64,000 bases of DNA, from contig NZ_JAFQ01000004.1 in assembly GCF_000526215.1 (NCBI RefSeq), positions 7,006,001-7,070,000 on the forward strand. Direction: 5' to 3'. The notes beneath the pieces are model-generated. The model was not told the origin of the DNA. It did no database searches and saw nothing but the letters and a program-made list of their open reading frames with translations. How positions within the stretch are numbered: the first letter of the stretch is position 1; every line of letters starts with the position of its first letter. Source of the stretch: Nocardia sp. BMG51109. Its GTDB lineage: Bacteria > Actinomycetota > Actinomycetes > Mycobacteriales > Mycobacteriaceae. Made by a program: the position numbers and the translations under genes. This document shows positions 50,651-59,930 of this stretch, piece after piece.

Positions 50651-51975
50651 CCACCATCTCCCTGCCCGCCACCGAAAAGCCCTGGGCGCAGCGGGTTCGA
50701 TCGGATCCGGGGCTGCTGTTCGACATTCACCACGCGATCGGCGGTCCGTACCACATCGTCCAGCCCGACCAGTTCGCCGAGAATCTCCGCTCGTTCCAGG
50801 CGGTGCTGGCCGAGCGCGGCGTGCGCGGCCAGGTGTATTTCGGGAAGAAGGCCAACAAGGCCGGCTGCTGGCTGCCGAAGGTCGCCGCACTCGACGGCGC
50901 GGTGGATGTCGCCAGCGCCCCGGAACTCGTGCACGCCCTCGCGCAGGGAATCCGCGGGCGCGATATCGGTGTCACCGGCGCCGCCAAGAGCGACGAGCTG
51001 CTGTGGCTGGCCGTCCGGCACGGCTGCCTGATCGCCGTCGACGCCCTCGACGAACTCGAGCGCCTCGCGGAACATGCCCGCACCGACGGGCCCGCGCGAA
51101 TCCTGTTGCGGGTGCTGCCCGCTCGCGCACCGGACAGCCGATTCGGCCTGTCGCCCGCCGATCTGGAGCCGGCCCTCGCCCGCTGCGCCGGGCTCCGGCC
51201 GCACGTCGAGATGGCGGGCTTCTCCTTCCATCTCGACGGCTACGCGGTGCGGCCCCGCGCCGAACTGGCCTGGGAGCTGGTCGAACTCGTCGGCAAGGCA
51301 CGGGCGGCCGGGCTCTCGGCGCAGGCGATCAGCATCGGCGGCGGCTTCGCGTGCAGCTACCTCGCCCCCGGGGATTGGGCGGCGTTCACCGCCGGGCACA
51401 CCGAAAACTGGTTTCATGCCGGAAAACGCTTCGGCGCCTTCTACCCGTATGCGCAGGAACCGGTCGGCGCGGCCATGCTCGACGCCGTCCTGACCACCGA
51501 ATTCGACGGCGCCACGCTGGCGCATCACCTGCGCGACAACGACATCCGGCTGCTGCTGGAACCCGGCCGGGCCCTGCTGATCGACGCCGGATTCACCGTC
51601 TTCCCGGTGCAGGGGTTCAAGCGCAACGACGCGCACGGCATCACCACGGTGGCGGGGCTGAGCATGAGCGTGTCCGAACAGTGGAAGGGCAGCGAATTCC
51701 TCCCCGACCCGATCCTCCTGCCGCGCCACCCGCTACCGGACGCACAACCCGTCGCCTCCTGTGTGGGCGGCGCCAGCTGCATGGAGTACGACATGCTGAC
51801 CTGGCGCAAGGTTCCGTTCCCGCAGCCGCCCGCGGCCGGCGATCTCCTGCTCTACCCGAACACGGCCGGCTACCAGATGGACAAGAACGAAAGCGAATTC
51901 CATCAGATGCCGCTGCCCCCGAAGATCGTGCTGACCGACGAGGACGGCCGCCGGCGCTGGAGAATCGACCGATGA
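50647..51975 (+). CDS. Type III-fold PLP decarboxylase (SbnH / diaminopimelate-ornithine decarboxylase family)
   Basis: A 442-residue alanine-racemase-fold decarboxylase. The PLP lysine is probably K68 in VYFGKKANKAG. Glycine-rich phosphate site SIGGGFACS, LLLEPGRALL and the catalytic cysteine region GGASCMEYDML are visible. SbnH, a relative, decarboxylates the citryl-diaminopropionate intermediate of staphyloferrin B. Here the substrate may be diaminopropionate itself or an adduct, giving an ethylenediamine unit. Both ends overlap neighbours by four bases (ATGA), so it is tightly coupled. Confidence 0.88.
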   Translation: MTTISLPATEKPWAQRVRSDPGLLFDIHHAIGGPYHIVQPDQFAENLRSFQAVLAERGVRGQVYFGKKANKAGCWLPKVAALDGAVDVASAPELVHALAQGIRGRDIGVTGAAKSDELLWLAVRHGCLIAVDALDELERLAEHARTDGPARILLRVLPARAPDSRFGLSPADLEPALARCAGLRPHVEMAGFSFHLDGYAVRPRAELAWELVELVGKARAAGLSAQAISIGGGFACSYLAPGDWAAFTAGHTENWFHAGKRFGAFYPYAQEPVGAAMLDAVLTTEFDGATLAHHLRDNDIRLLLEPGRALLIDAGFTVFPVQGFKRNDAHGITTVAGLSMSVSEQWKGSEFLPDPILLPRHPLPDAQPVASCVGGASCMEYDMLTWRKVPFPQPPAAGDLLLYPNTAGYQMDKNESEFHQMPLPPKIVLTDEDGRRRWRIDR

Positions 51976-53489
51976 CCGCGGGACTCGCGCCCCGCGACTC
52001 CGGCCGCGAGCACGCCGGAACACCGTCGGCGGGATACCTCGGGCGGACCGGCGAGCACGTCGCGATCACAACGGACGAACGCCCGGGACCGACCCGCGAG
52101 CAGCCCCCGGACAGGACCGCGGAATACACCGCGACATCCGGTGATCAACCCACCGGACCGATCGGCGCGCACACCGGAACAGCGTCGGCAGCACGCACCG
52201 ATGCGCTCAGCGATCACACTGGAACACCGTCGGTAGCGCCCACCGGAACGGCGACCGAGCAGGACTCGGGAGCGAACGGCCGACGCACCGCAGCCGCCGG
52301 AACACCGCACGCCTCGACGACCGTTGCCCAGCGCACAGCGACCACCGGTGCCCGACACTCGGCGACGACCGGTGCCCAGCGCGCGGATACGGCGAGCCAG
52401 TGGGGAACGGCCGGGCGCCCGGAACGGGTGGTCCGCCGGGCCTGCGAATTGATCGGCCGCACACCGCTGTTCGAGCTGACCCGGACCGGTACCGGCACCC
52501 GGCTGCTGCTCAAGCTGGAACAGTTCAACCCGACCGGCTCGGCGAAGATCCGGATGGCCCGGGAGATGGTGCTGCACGCCGAGCGCACCGGACTGCTGCG
52601 GCCCGGCGGCCATATCGTCGAGCCGACCTCCGGCAACACCGGAACCGGGCTGGCGCTGGTGGCACTCGAACGCGGTTATACCTTCACCGCCGTCGTCGAC
52701 GGCCACGCGGCGCGCGACAAGCTGCGCGCCATGCGGGCGCTGGGCGCCCGGCTGGTCCACGTCGAGGGCGGCGACGGCGGACCGAGCACCGTCGCCCGGC
52801 GCCGCAAGGCCGCCGAGATCGCCGCGGCCACCGGCGCGTACTGGCCCGACCAGCACAACAATCCCGGCAACGGCGCGGGGTACCGGGGCTTGGCCGAGGA
52901 ACTGCGCGCCGATCTCGACGCGGATATCGACTGGCTGATCGGCGCGGTCGGCACCGGCGGATCGCTGTGCGGGACCGTCGACGAACTGCGCCGCCACGGT
53001 TCCCGCGTCCGCACGATCGGCGTCGAACCCGCCGGATCGATCATCTTCGGCGGAACGGGACGGCCGTACTGGCAGACCGGCGCCGGCAGCCCCGCCGGAT
53101 TCCGGATCGGCCGCAACGTCGACTACCGGCACATCGACGAGGGCTGCAAGGTCGCCGACGCCGACGCGTTCGCCACCGCGCGCATCGTCGCCCGCCGCAC
53201 CGGGCTGCTCGTCGGCGGAACCGCCGGAGCCGCCATCCATATCGCGCTGCGCCGGCTGCTGTACCTGCGGCCGGGCGGCACCGTGGTGGTGCTGGTCTGC
53301 GATGCCGGGGAGAAATACCTGGATTCCGTCTACGACGACGACTGGCTCCTCGAACGCGGCCTGCTCGACCATCTCGCCCATCAGCGCACCCGCAGACTGC
53401 TGACCGCCTACGACGATTCGGTCCGCCTCGCCGGCGGCAGTCCGCCCACCGGCCATCACACCGCCGGCCTGGAACGCACCGGAACATGA
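51972..53489 (+). CDS. SbnA-like PLP synthase (cysteine-synthase family) with long N-terminal extension
   Basis: A 505-residue protein by the overlapping ATGA start. The catalytic domain begins near residue 150 (VVRRACELIGRTPLFEL) and has PLP lysine K192 in NPTGSAKIRMAR, TSGNTGTG and the phosphate loop GAVGTGGSLCG. SbnA joins O-phosphoserine and glutamate to form the precursor of diaminopropionate. Unusually, about 145 residues of Thr/Ala/Gly-rich degenerate repeats (GTPS, TGTA) precede it. An internal start near 52430 is possible, but tight overlap with the upstream gene supports the long form. Confidence 0.85.
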   Translation: MTAGLAPRDSGREHAGTPSAGYLGRTGEHVAITTDERPGPTREQPPDRTAEYTATSGDQPTGPIGAHTGTASAARTDALSDHTGTPSVAPTGTATEQDSGANGRRTAAAGTPHASTTVAQRTATTGARHSATTGAQRADTASQWGTAGRPERVVRRACELIGRTPLFELTRTGTGTRLLLKLEQFNPTGSAKIRMAREMVLHAERTGLLRPGGHIVEPTSGNTGTGLALVALERGYTFTAVVDGHAARDKLRAMRALGARLVHVEGGDGGPSTVARRRKAAEIAAATGAYWPDQHNNPGNGAGYRGLAEELRADLDADIDWLIGAVGTGGSLCGTVDELRRHGSRVRTIGVEPAGSIIFGGTGRPYWQTGAGSPAGFRIGRNVDYRHIDEGCKVADADAFATARIVARRTGLLVGGTAGAAIHIALRRLLYLRPGGTVVVLVCDAGEKYLDSVYDDDWLLERGLLDHLAHQRTRRLLTAYDDSVRLAGGSPPTGHHTAGLERTGT

Positions 53490-53497
53490 GGGAGCAC

Positions 53498-54907
53498 ATG
53501 ACGATTCGCTGGTCCGACTACCGCGCGATCCTCGCCCTCGCCGGGCCGGTCATCGGTATCCAGCTCGCCCAGATCGCGCTGACCACCGTCGATCTCGCGA
53601 TGATGGGCCTGCTCGGGATCACCGCCGTCGCGGCGGGCGGTCTGGCGCTGCTGCTGTACAACCAGATCCGCACCATGTGCGTCGGCATGGTCACCGGCGT
53701 CGGCAATATGGTGTCGGGCGCGTTGGGCCGGGCCGAGAAGCGCTGCGGCGGCGCCGGACTCGACGATCCGGCCCGCACCGAGATCCGCGGATATCTGCGT
53801 GCTGCACTGGCCGTCGCCACCCTCACCTCGGTGGCCGGCGCGGCCGTGCTGATCGGGATCGGATATCTGCTCGGCGTGCTCGGCCAGCGGCCGGAGGTGG
53901 TCGACGCGGCGCGGTCGATCATCTGGACGCTGGCGCCCGGACTGGTCCCGATGCTGTGGCTGAACGTGCTGCGGCAGTTCGCCGTCGGGATGCGCCGGGC
54001 CGGATCGCTGCTGCGCGTGACGATTCTGTCGATCGGCGTCAACGCGCTGCTGAACGCCGCGTTCATCTACGGCTGGCTGGGCCTGCCGCGGCTCGGGCTG
54101 GCCGGAATCGGCCTGGCCACCACGCTCGTTCAGGTGTGGACGTGCGGCGTCTATCTGGTCTCGGTGCTCCGCGACGACCGCCTCGGCCCGCTGCTGTCGC
54201 TGCGGGCCTGGCGCGCCGAACGCGCCACCGTGCGGCACATCGTCGCGATGGGCACCCCGATCTCGCTCACCTACGGCTCCGAGGCCGCCATTACCTCGGT
54301 GGCCACCCTCATGATGGGCGGCTTCGGACCGGTGCCGCTGGCGGCCAGCAATATCGTGAACAACCTCGCCCAGATCGTCTATCAGTTCAATATCGGCCTG
54401 TCCCAGGGCTCGTCGATCATGGTGAGCCGCGTCGTCGGGCAGGGCGATCGGCCGGCCGCGCGCGGAATCGCCCGCCGCACCTTCACCCTCGCGTTCGCGT
54501 TCATGACCGTGGTCGGGCTCGGCTACGTCCTCGCACCCCACCTGGTGCTCGCGCCGTTCCTGGGCGACCATCGCGACGACGCGGCAGTCGTCTCGGCGGC
54601 CGCGACGCTGCTGTGGTTCGCCATCGTGCACCAGTACTGCAAGGGCTCGCAGAATCTCTGCATCGGCCTGCTGCGCGGGCTGGGCAACACCAAGGCCGGG
54701 CTGAAGAACACGCTCGTCGGCTATTTCGGCGTCGGCATCCCCGCGATGGCTCTGTTCGGATACGGCCTGGGCTGGCACGGCCCGGGCGTGTGGCTGGGAC
54801 TGTGCCTGGGGTTCGGCACCACCGCCGTGCTCGTCCACCGCACGTTCCGTACCGAATCCGCCACGCCCGCACCGCAATCCGGAGAGCGCGCCGCCTCGGC
54901 GAGCTGA
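53498..54907 (+). CDS. MATE-family efflux transporter
   Basis: A 469-residue protein with twelve predicted helices and internal two-fold MATE repeats (LAGPVIGIQLAQIALTTVDL and VAMGTPISLTYGSEAAITSV). MATE proteins export cationic or zwitterionic compounds using Na+ or H+. As the fourth gene of the SbnB-decarboxylase-SbnA operon it probably exports the product. ATG at 53498 has GAGGGAG upstream; an ATG at 53486 overlapping the SbnA stop is in frame. Confidence 0.92.
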   Translation: MTIRWSDYRAILALAGPVIGIQLAQIALTTVDLAMMGLLGITAVAAGGLALLLYNQIRTMCVGMVTGVGNMVSGALGRAEKRCGGAGLDDPARTEIRGYLRAALAVATLTSVAGAAVLIGIGYLLGVLGQRPEVVDAARSIIWTLAPGLVPMLWLNVLRQFAVGMRRAGSLLRVTILSIGVNALLNAAFIYGWLGLPRLGLAGIGLATTLVQVWTCGVYLVSVLRDDRLGPLLSLRAWRAERATVRHIVAMGTPISLTYGSEAAITSVATLMMGGFGPVPLAASNIVNNLAQIVYQFNIGLSQGSSIMVSRVVGQGDRPAARGIARRTFTLAFAFMTVVGLGYVLAPHLVLAPFLGDHRDDAAVVSAAATLLWFAIVHQYCKGSQNLCIGLLRGLGNTKAGLKNTLVGYFGVGIPAMALFGYGLGWHGPGVWLGLCLGFGTTAVLVHRTFRTESATPAPQSGERAASAS

Positions 54908-55404
54908 GTCCGGCTACGCCGCCGCGACCGGCATCACCGCCATGGCGACGGCCATGGTCAGGTGCGGCGCGCGGGCGACGGCACGGCGCGAGGCAGCGGG
55001 CTCCCGCGCACCGGCGTCGGGGGCGCCACCGTGATCCGGCAGATCACCATGCCGGTTCCGGCCCTGCGAACGACCGCGCCTGCGCCGTGCGGCCGGGCAC
55101 CGACAAGGTGGACTTCCTCGTCGACGGCGCGGCGGTCGGCAGCTTCGGCGACCCGCCGCACGGGAAGGGCGTGAATCTGCTCGGCAAGCCGGTACCGCTG
55201 CTGGGACAGGCGTGGCTCGACAGCAGCTACTGGTTCCCGCTACCGATTCCGGAGTACGACGAGCGCGGGCAGCAGCTCACGATGACGCGGTACCGGCAAA
55301 GCCCGAACGAGCCGGCCCCGCTCACCCGACGGCCGCGGCGCCGGACCCGAATCCCCCGCCCGGCGCTCCCGCTCCCGGCCCGCACCCGTCGGTAGGATCG
55401 CGGC
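54908..55404. other. Gap between MATE gene and lipoprotein gene
   Basis: Apart from the doubtful ORF at 55087-55395, no gene is seen. TAGGAT (55393-55398) is a -10-like box six bases before the next ATG. Confidence 0.4.
55087..55395 (+). CDS. Possible small ORF or gene fragment
   Basis: A 102-residue frame from GTG. Residues 6-70 (TDKVDFLVDGAAVGSFGDPP, then LDSSYWFPLPIPEYDERG) look like genuine protein, while the arginine-rich end does not. Another frame just upstream (VIRQITMPVPALR) also looks protein-like, so this may be a frameshifted relic of one gene. The family is not recognised. Confidence 0.35.
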   Translation: MRPGTDKVDFLVDGAAVGSFGDPPHGKGVNLLGKPVPLLGQAWLDSSYWFPLPIPEYDERGQQLTMTRYRQSPNEPAPLTRRPRRRTRIPRPALPLPARTRR

Positions 55405-56187
55405 ATGTCGGCGATGCTGCGTCTCGTTCCGGTCCTGGTCGCGCTCGGGCTCGCCGCCGCATGCTCGTCCGGCGCCGACGACGAGCCCGCACGGCCCGCA
55501 CCGACGCCGATGGGGCGCACCTTCGTCTCCACCGAGGTCGAGGGCACCCCGATCCCCGGCGGCGGGCCGCTGGAACTCCGCTTCGCCGACGGCCGGGTGT
55601 CGGCCACGTCGGGGTGCAACACCAGCAGCGGGCCGGTGGCGTTCGAGGGCGATGTGCTGCGGGTGTCGGGTCTGGCGTCCACCCTGATGGCCTGCCCGGA
55701 CGAGCGGGCCGGCGCCGACGATTGGCAGAACCGGCTGCTGCAGTCGGGGCCCCGGTGGAAGCTGTCCGGCGACACCCTGACGCTGACCGGCAGCACCGCC
55801 ACCGTCACGCTGCTGGACAAGAAGGCCGCCCGGCCGGACCGATCGCTGACCGGCACCACCTGGGTCGTCACCGCCCTGCTGCGACCGGAGGGCCAGGTGC
55901 GCTCGCGCGCCCTCGACGAGGCGCGCCCGACCCTCACCATCGCCCCCGACGGGCAGGTGTCCGGTAGCGCCGGATGCAACCGGATGACCGGCCACGCCGA
56001 TATCGCCGGCGCCGAGGCCACCTTCCGGATCGCCACCACCAGGATGGCCTGCCCGCCGGAGGTGATGGAGGTCGAGCGGCAGGTCCTGGAGGCGCTGGAC
56101 GGCAAGACCTCCGCCACCGTCGACGCCGACACCCTCACCCTGCGCAATGCCGCCGACGACACCGGGCTGATCCTGCACGCCCAGTGA
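55405..56187 (+). CDS. Lipoprotein with two META (HslJ-like) domains
   Basis: A 260-residue exported lipoprotein: signal peptide with lipobox LAAAC near residue 20, then two META domains, each with the LxxxTW/GCNxxxG pattern (SATSGCNTSSGPV and GSAGCNRMTGHAD). META/HslJ proteins sit at the cell surface, and some affect novobiocin resistance or stress tolerance; the role here is unknown. A TAGGAT box six bases upstream suggests a leaderless start. Its stop overlaps the E1 start (GTGA). Confidence 0.88.
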   Translation: MSAMLRLVPVLVALGLAAACSSGADDEPARPAPTPMGRTFVSTEVEGTPIPGGGPLELRFADGRVSATSGCNTSSGPVAFEGDVLRVSGLASTLMACPDERAGADDWQNRLLQSGPRWKLSGDTLTLTGSTATVTLLDKKAARPDRSLTGTTWVVTALLRPEGQVRSRALDEARPTLTIAPDGQVSGSAGCNRMTGHADIAGAEATFRIATTRMACPPEVMEVERQVLEALDGKTSATVDADTLTLRNAADDTGLILHAQ

Positions 56188-58619
56188 GTGCCCACCGCCG
56201 CACCACCACGGGAGAAGCGATCAACGAACGGGAAGCCGAACTCGACCGGAGGTTCCGCACCGCGGTCGCGGATGCCGAACCCGGATCCCGCCGTGCCGCA
56301 ACGGATCCGATTCGGCCGGGCTCGCCCTACACGGCGGCGGACTGCCTCGGCTACTTCGACGCGCAGGCGACCAGCCGCCATCTCGACCTGGCCGCACGGC
56401 AGCTGACGGCGTCCGGCCGCGGGTACTACAGCATCGGCTCGGCGGGTCACGAGGGCGACGTGGCGGTGGCGGCCGCGCTGCGCACCTCCGATCCCGCACT
56501 GCTGCACTATCGTTCGGGCGCGTTCTTCGTGCACCGCAGCCGGCAGGTGCCCGGCTCGGATCCGGTCCGCGACGTCCTGCTCGGCGTCGTCGCGGCGGCC
56601 GCGGACCCGATCTCCGGCGGGCGGCACAAGGTGTTCGGCAGCAAGCCGGCCGCGGTGATCCCGATGACCTCCACCATCGCCTCGCACGTCCCGCGCGCGG
56701 TCGGCCTCGCGTTCGCGCTGGACCGCGCCGCTCGGCTCGGCCGGTTCACCGAATGGCCGCCGGATGCCGTGGTGCTGTGCGGTTTCGGCGACGCCTCGGC
56801 CAACCACTCGACCGCCGCCGGGGCGATCAATGCCGCGATTCACACCGCGCACCAGCGGATTCCGATGCCCGTGCTGTTCGTATGCGAGGACAACGGGGTC
56901 GGCCTCAGCGTGCCCACCCCGCCCGAGTGGATCGAGTACGCCTACGGATCCCGGCCCGGCATGCGATATTTCAGCGCCGACGGGGGCAACCTCCTGCAGG
57001 CGCTGTCGGTCTCGGCGCTGGCGGTGAACTGGGTCCGGGAGCATCGCGAGCCCGCCTTCCTGCGGCTGCGCACCGTGCGGCTGCTGGGACATGCCGGATC
57101 CGACGTCGAATCCGCCTACCGGCGCACCGGCGACATCGCCGCCGATCTCGAGCACGATCCGCTGGCCGCCACCGCCCGCCTGCTGATCACCGCCGGTGTC
57201 GCCGGCGCCACCGAGGTGATCGACCGCTACGACGCCATCGGCGCCCACGTCACCGAGGTCGCCGACCGCGTCGCGCGCGCACCGAAGCTGGCCTCGGCCG
57301 CGGCGGTGATCGCACCGCTGGCCGCCGGCGATCCCGACCTGGTACGCACCGACGCACGGCGCTCGGGACTCCTGCCCGGCGGCGTGCCGGCGGCCGGAAT
57401 CACCGGGCCCGCAGGGGAAACCCGCGATGACACCGCGGAAGCACCCGCAGCACAGCGGGATCGGCGCTCCGGCTCCTCGAGCCCAGATCCGGCCGCCCGG
57501 CGCGCGACCGGATCGCACGGCCGCGGCGACCGCGAGAACGGTGCCGTGCCGCAGGCATCCGGCCGCGATCCGGGCGCGAGTCGCGAGGGCGAGGCGGACG
57601 CCGGCTCGTCCCCGGTGACTCTCGCACAGGCGATCAACCACACGCTCGCCGCCCTGCTCGAGCGCGACGACGACGTCTTGGTGTTCGGCGAGGACGTCGG
57701 CCGCAAGGGCGGGGTGTACGGCGTCACCAAGGGACTGCAGAAAACGTTCGGGGCGCGCAGGGTTTTCGATACGCTGCTCGACGAGCAGAGCCTGCTCGGC
57801 ACCGCGCTCGGGGCCGGACTGGCCGGATTCGTGCCGATTCCGGAGATCCAGTATCTGGCCTACCTCCACAACGCCCTCGACCAGATCCGCGGCGAGGCCG
57901 CCACGCTGTCGTTCTTCGCCACCGGCCGGTACCGCAACCCGCTCGTGGTGCGCATCGCGTCCTATGCCTACCAGAAGGGTTTCGGGGGACATTTCCACAA
58001 CGACAATTCCGTTGCGGCACTGCGGGATATCCCCGGCGTGGTGGTCGCCTCCCCCGCGCGCGCCGACGACGCGGCGGCCATGCTGCGCACCTGTGCGTCC
58101 GCCGCGCGCGTGGACGGCCGGGTGTGCCTGTTCCTCGAGCCGATCGCGCTGTACCACACCCGCGACCTCTACGAATCCGGCGACGACGGCTGGCTGGCGC
58201 CGCCCACCGCCGAACCCGTCGACATCGGCCGGGCCCGGATCCACGGCGACGGCGCCGATCTCACCGTCGTCACCTTCGCCAACGGCGTCCCGATGAGCCT
58301 GCGCGCCGCACGCCGCCTGTCCGGCCGCGGAATTCGCGCCCGCGTCCTCGACCTGCGCTGGCTGGCACCGCTTCCCGCGGACGATCTGCTGGCGCACGCC
58401 CGGGCCACCGGCCGGGTGCTGATCGCCGACGAGACCCGCCGCAGCGGCGGCGTCTCCGAATCCGTCTGCGCCGCACTGCTGGACGCCGGATTCGACGGCC
58501 GGATCGCCCGCGTCACCAGTGCCGACAGCTTCGTCCCGCTCGGTCCGGCGGCGAATACCGTGCTCCTGGACGAGTCCGCGATCGAGACCGCCGCGGTCAC
58601 ACTGTGCGGCCGCAGCTGA
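56184..58619 (+). CDS. Fused alpha-beta E1 component of a 2-oxo acid (branched-chain type) dehydrogenase
   Basis: An 811-residue thiamine-diphosphate enzyme joining both E1 halves. The alpha half (residues about 30-400) has YYSIGSAGHEGDVAVAAAL, ThDP motif GFGDASANHSTAAGAIN and EDNGVGLS. A low-complexity linker of about 75 residues follows. The beta half has VLVFGEDVGRKGGVYGVTKG and SYAYQKGFGGHFHNDNS. It would decarboxylate a 2-oxo acid and load an E2, but no E2 or E3 gene is nearby. GTG at 56184 overlaps the lipoprotein stop. Confidence 0.88.
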   Translation: MSAHRRTTTGEAINEREAELDRRFRTAVADAEPGSRRAATDPIRPGSPYTAADCLGYFDAQATSRHLDLAARQLTASGRGYYSIGSAGHEGDVAVAAALRTSDPALLHYRSGAFFVHRSRQVPGSDPVRDVLLGVVAAAADPISGGRHKVFGSKPAAVIPMTSTIASHVPRAVGLAFALDRAARLGRFTEWPPDAVVLCGFGDASANHSTAAGAINAAIHTAHQRIPMPVLFVCEDNGVGLSVPTPPEWIEYAYGSRPGMRYFSADGGNLLQALSVSALAVNWVREHREPAFLRLRTVRLLGHAGSDVESAYRRTGDIAADLEHDPLAATARLLITAGVAGATEVIDRYDAIGAHVTEVADRVARAPKLASAAAVIAPLAAGDPDLVRTDARRSGLLPGGVPAAGITGPAGETRDDTAEAPAAQRDRRSGSSSPDPAARRATGSHGRGDRENGAVPQASGRDPGASREGEADAGSSPVTLAQAINHTLAALLERDDDVLVFGEDVGRKGGVYGVTKGLQKTFGARRVFDTLLDEQSLLGTALGAGLAGFVPIPEIQYLAYLHNALDQIRGEAATLSFFATGRYRNPLVVRIASYAYQKGFGGHFHNDNSVAALRDIPGVVVASPARADDAAAMLRTCASAARVDGRVCLFLEPIALYHTRDLYESGDDGWLAPPTAEPVDIGRARIHGDGADLTVVTFANGVPMSLRAARRLSGRGIRARVLDLRWLAPLPADDLLAHARATGRVLIADETRRSGGVSESVCAALLDAGFDGRIARVTSADSFVPLGPAANTVLLDESAIETAAVTLCGRS

Positions 58620-58629
58620 ACGACCCGCG

Positions 58630-59838
58630 TCAGCGCAGGGTGACGGTGGTCGGCATCGCCGCGAAGCCGCGGTTGTTGGAGGAATGGATCCGCCGCAGGC
58701 CGCCGGGATCGATATCGAAATCGGCCACCCGCGCCACGATCTCACCCAGTGCCACCCGCAGCTCCAGCAGGCCGAGGTTCGCGCCCAGGCAGTGGTGCCG
58801 GCCGCCGCCGAACACCAGCGCCGGCCCGGTGTCGCGGTCCAGGTCGAAGGTGTCCGGATCCGCGAAGACCTCCGGGTCCCGGTTCGCCGAGCCGCTGAGC
58901 AGGAGCATGCGCGCACCGGCGGGGATCGCCACCCCGTGCAGTTCGACCGGCGCGGTGGTGGTGCGCAGGTTCGACTGGGTCGCCGGGTCGTAGCGCATGC
59001 CCTCCGAGATCCAGTCGTCGATGCGGCCGCCGAGCGCCCGCCGCCGCTGCTCCGGATGCTGCCAGGCCGCATGCCAGAGGTTGCCGAGGGTGAGCATGAC
59101 GGTCTCGCTGCCGGCACCGACCAGCAGGATCAGCACGCCGACGATCTCCTCCGGCGTCAGCCGGTCGTCGCCGTCGGCGGCGTCGAGCAGGCCCGACAGC
59201 AGGTCGTCGCGGCGGTGCCTGTTCCGCTCGGCGGTCAGCTCGGTGTAGTAGCCGACCAGCTCGCCGATCGCCCGCATCGCCTCCGGCCGCAGGTCGGTCG
59301 ACTCCTCGTCGGTGTACATGATCTCCATGCCGAGGTCGCGCACCAGCTCCCGGTCGCTCTCCGGCACACCGACCAGTTCCGAGATCACGTCGGTCGGAAA
59401 GATGCTCGCGAACTCGGTCATCAGGTCGAAGCCGCCCCGGTCCAGCAGCGGTTCCAGCAGGCCGCGGACCAGCTCGCGCAGCCTCGGTTCCAGCGACTGC
59501 ACCCGGTGCTGGGTGAACGCCCGCGCCACCAGCCCGCGCATGCGGGTGTGCTCGGGGGGATCCATGGCGACGAACGAGAAGAACCGGCCGGCCTGCGGGC
59601 CCCAGAACGCCGGCTCCATGCGCAGCCCGTTCACGCTGGAGAACAGCGCCGAATCACGCTGCGCCGCCGCCACATCGGCATGCCGCGACAGCGCCCAGAA
59701 GTCGTCGGTCTCGTTCCGGAACACCGGTGCGTGCTCGCGCAGCCGGGCGTAGTACGGGTACGGGTCGGCGTGGACATCGAAGTCGTAAGGGCTGTAGTCG
59801 TAAGGGCTGTAGTCGTAGGGGCTGTACTGCAGATGCAT
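58630..59838 (-). CDS. Cytochrome P450 monooxygenase
   Basis: A 402-residue soluble bacterial P450. The I-helix oxygen motif is LVGAGSETVM, the ExxR is EGMR, and the haem cysteine lies in FGGGRHHCLGANLG. It needs ferredoxin and reductase from elsewhere. ATG at 59838 has GGAAGG six bases before it. The first residues contain a three-fold YSPYD repeat from a 15-base tandem duplication. It ends ten bases from the E1 stop on the other strand and is divergent from a methyltransferase. The substrate is unknown. Confidence 0.93.
   Translation of the reverse strand: MHLQYSPYDYSPYDYSPYDFDVHADPYPYYARLREHAPVFRNETDDFWALSRHADVAAAQRDSALFSSVNGLRMEPAFWGPQAGRFFSFVAMDPPEHTRMRGLVARAFTQHRVQSLEPRLRELVRGLLEPLLDRGGFDLMTEFASIFPTDVISELVGVPESDRELVRDLGMEIMYTDEESTDLRPEAMRAIGELVGYYTELTAERNRHRRDDLLSGLLDAADGDDRLTPEEIVGVLILLVGAGSETVMLTLGNLWHAAWQHPEQRRRALGGRIDDWISEGMRYDPATQSNLRTTTAPVELHGVAIPAGARMLLLSGSANRDPEVFADPDTFDLDRDTGPALVFGGGRHHCLGANLGLLELRVALGEIVARVADFDIDPGGLRRIHSSNNRGFAAMPTTVTLR
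59783..59827. repeat. 15-bp tandem triplication at the P450 start
   Basis: Three copies of TCGTAAGGGCTGTAG, the last with two changes, at 59783, 59798 and 59813. They encode the YSPYD repeats at the P450 N-terminus. Confidence 0.93.
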
Positions 59839-59930
59839 CGCAAGCCTTCCGGACGGTGCGACGGGGGCGCTACCGGTTCTCCCACCCTGGGCTGACATCA
59901 TCACAGTAGTCGAGAGGAAGGAGAGCGGGC

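Noticed and set aside
49673..54907. Complete staphyloferrin B cluster
   Set aside because: No NIS synthetases (SbnC/E/F type), citrate synthase (SbnG) or ferric-siderophore uptake genes are present. Only the diaminopropionate and decarboxylase part is shared.
56184..58619. Two separate E1 alpha and E1 beta genes
   Set aside because: One frame runs through both domains and the linker without a stop, so it is read as a fusion.
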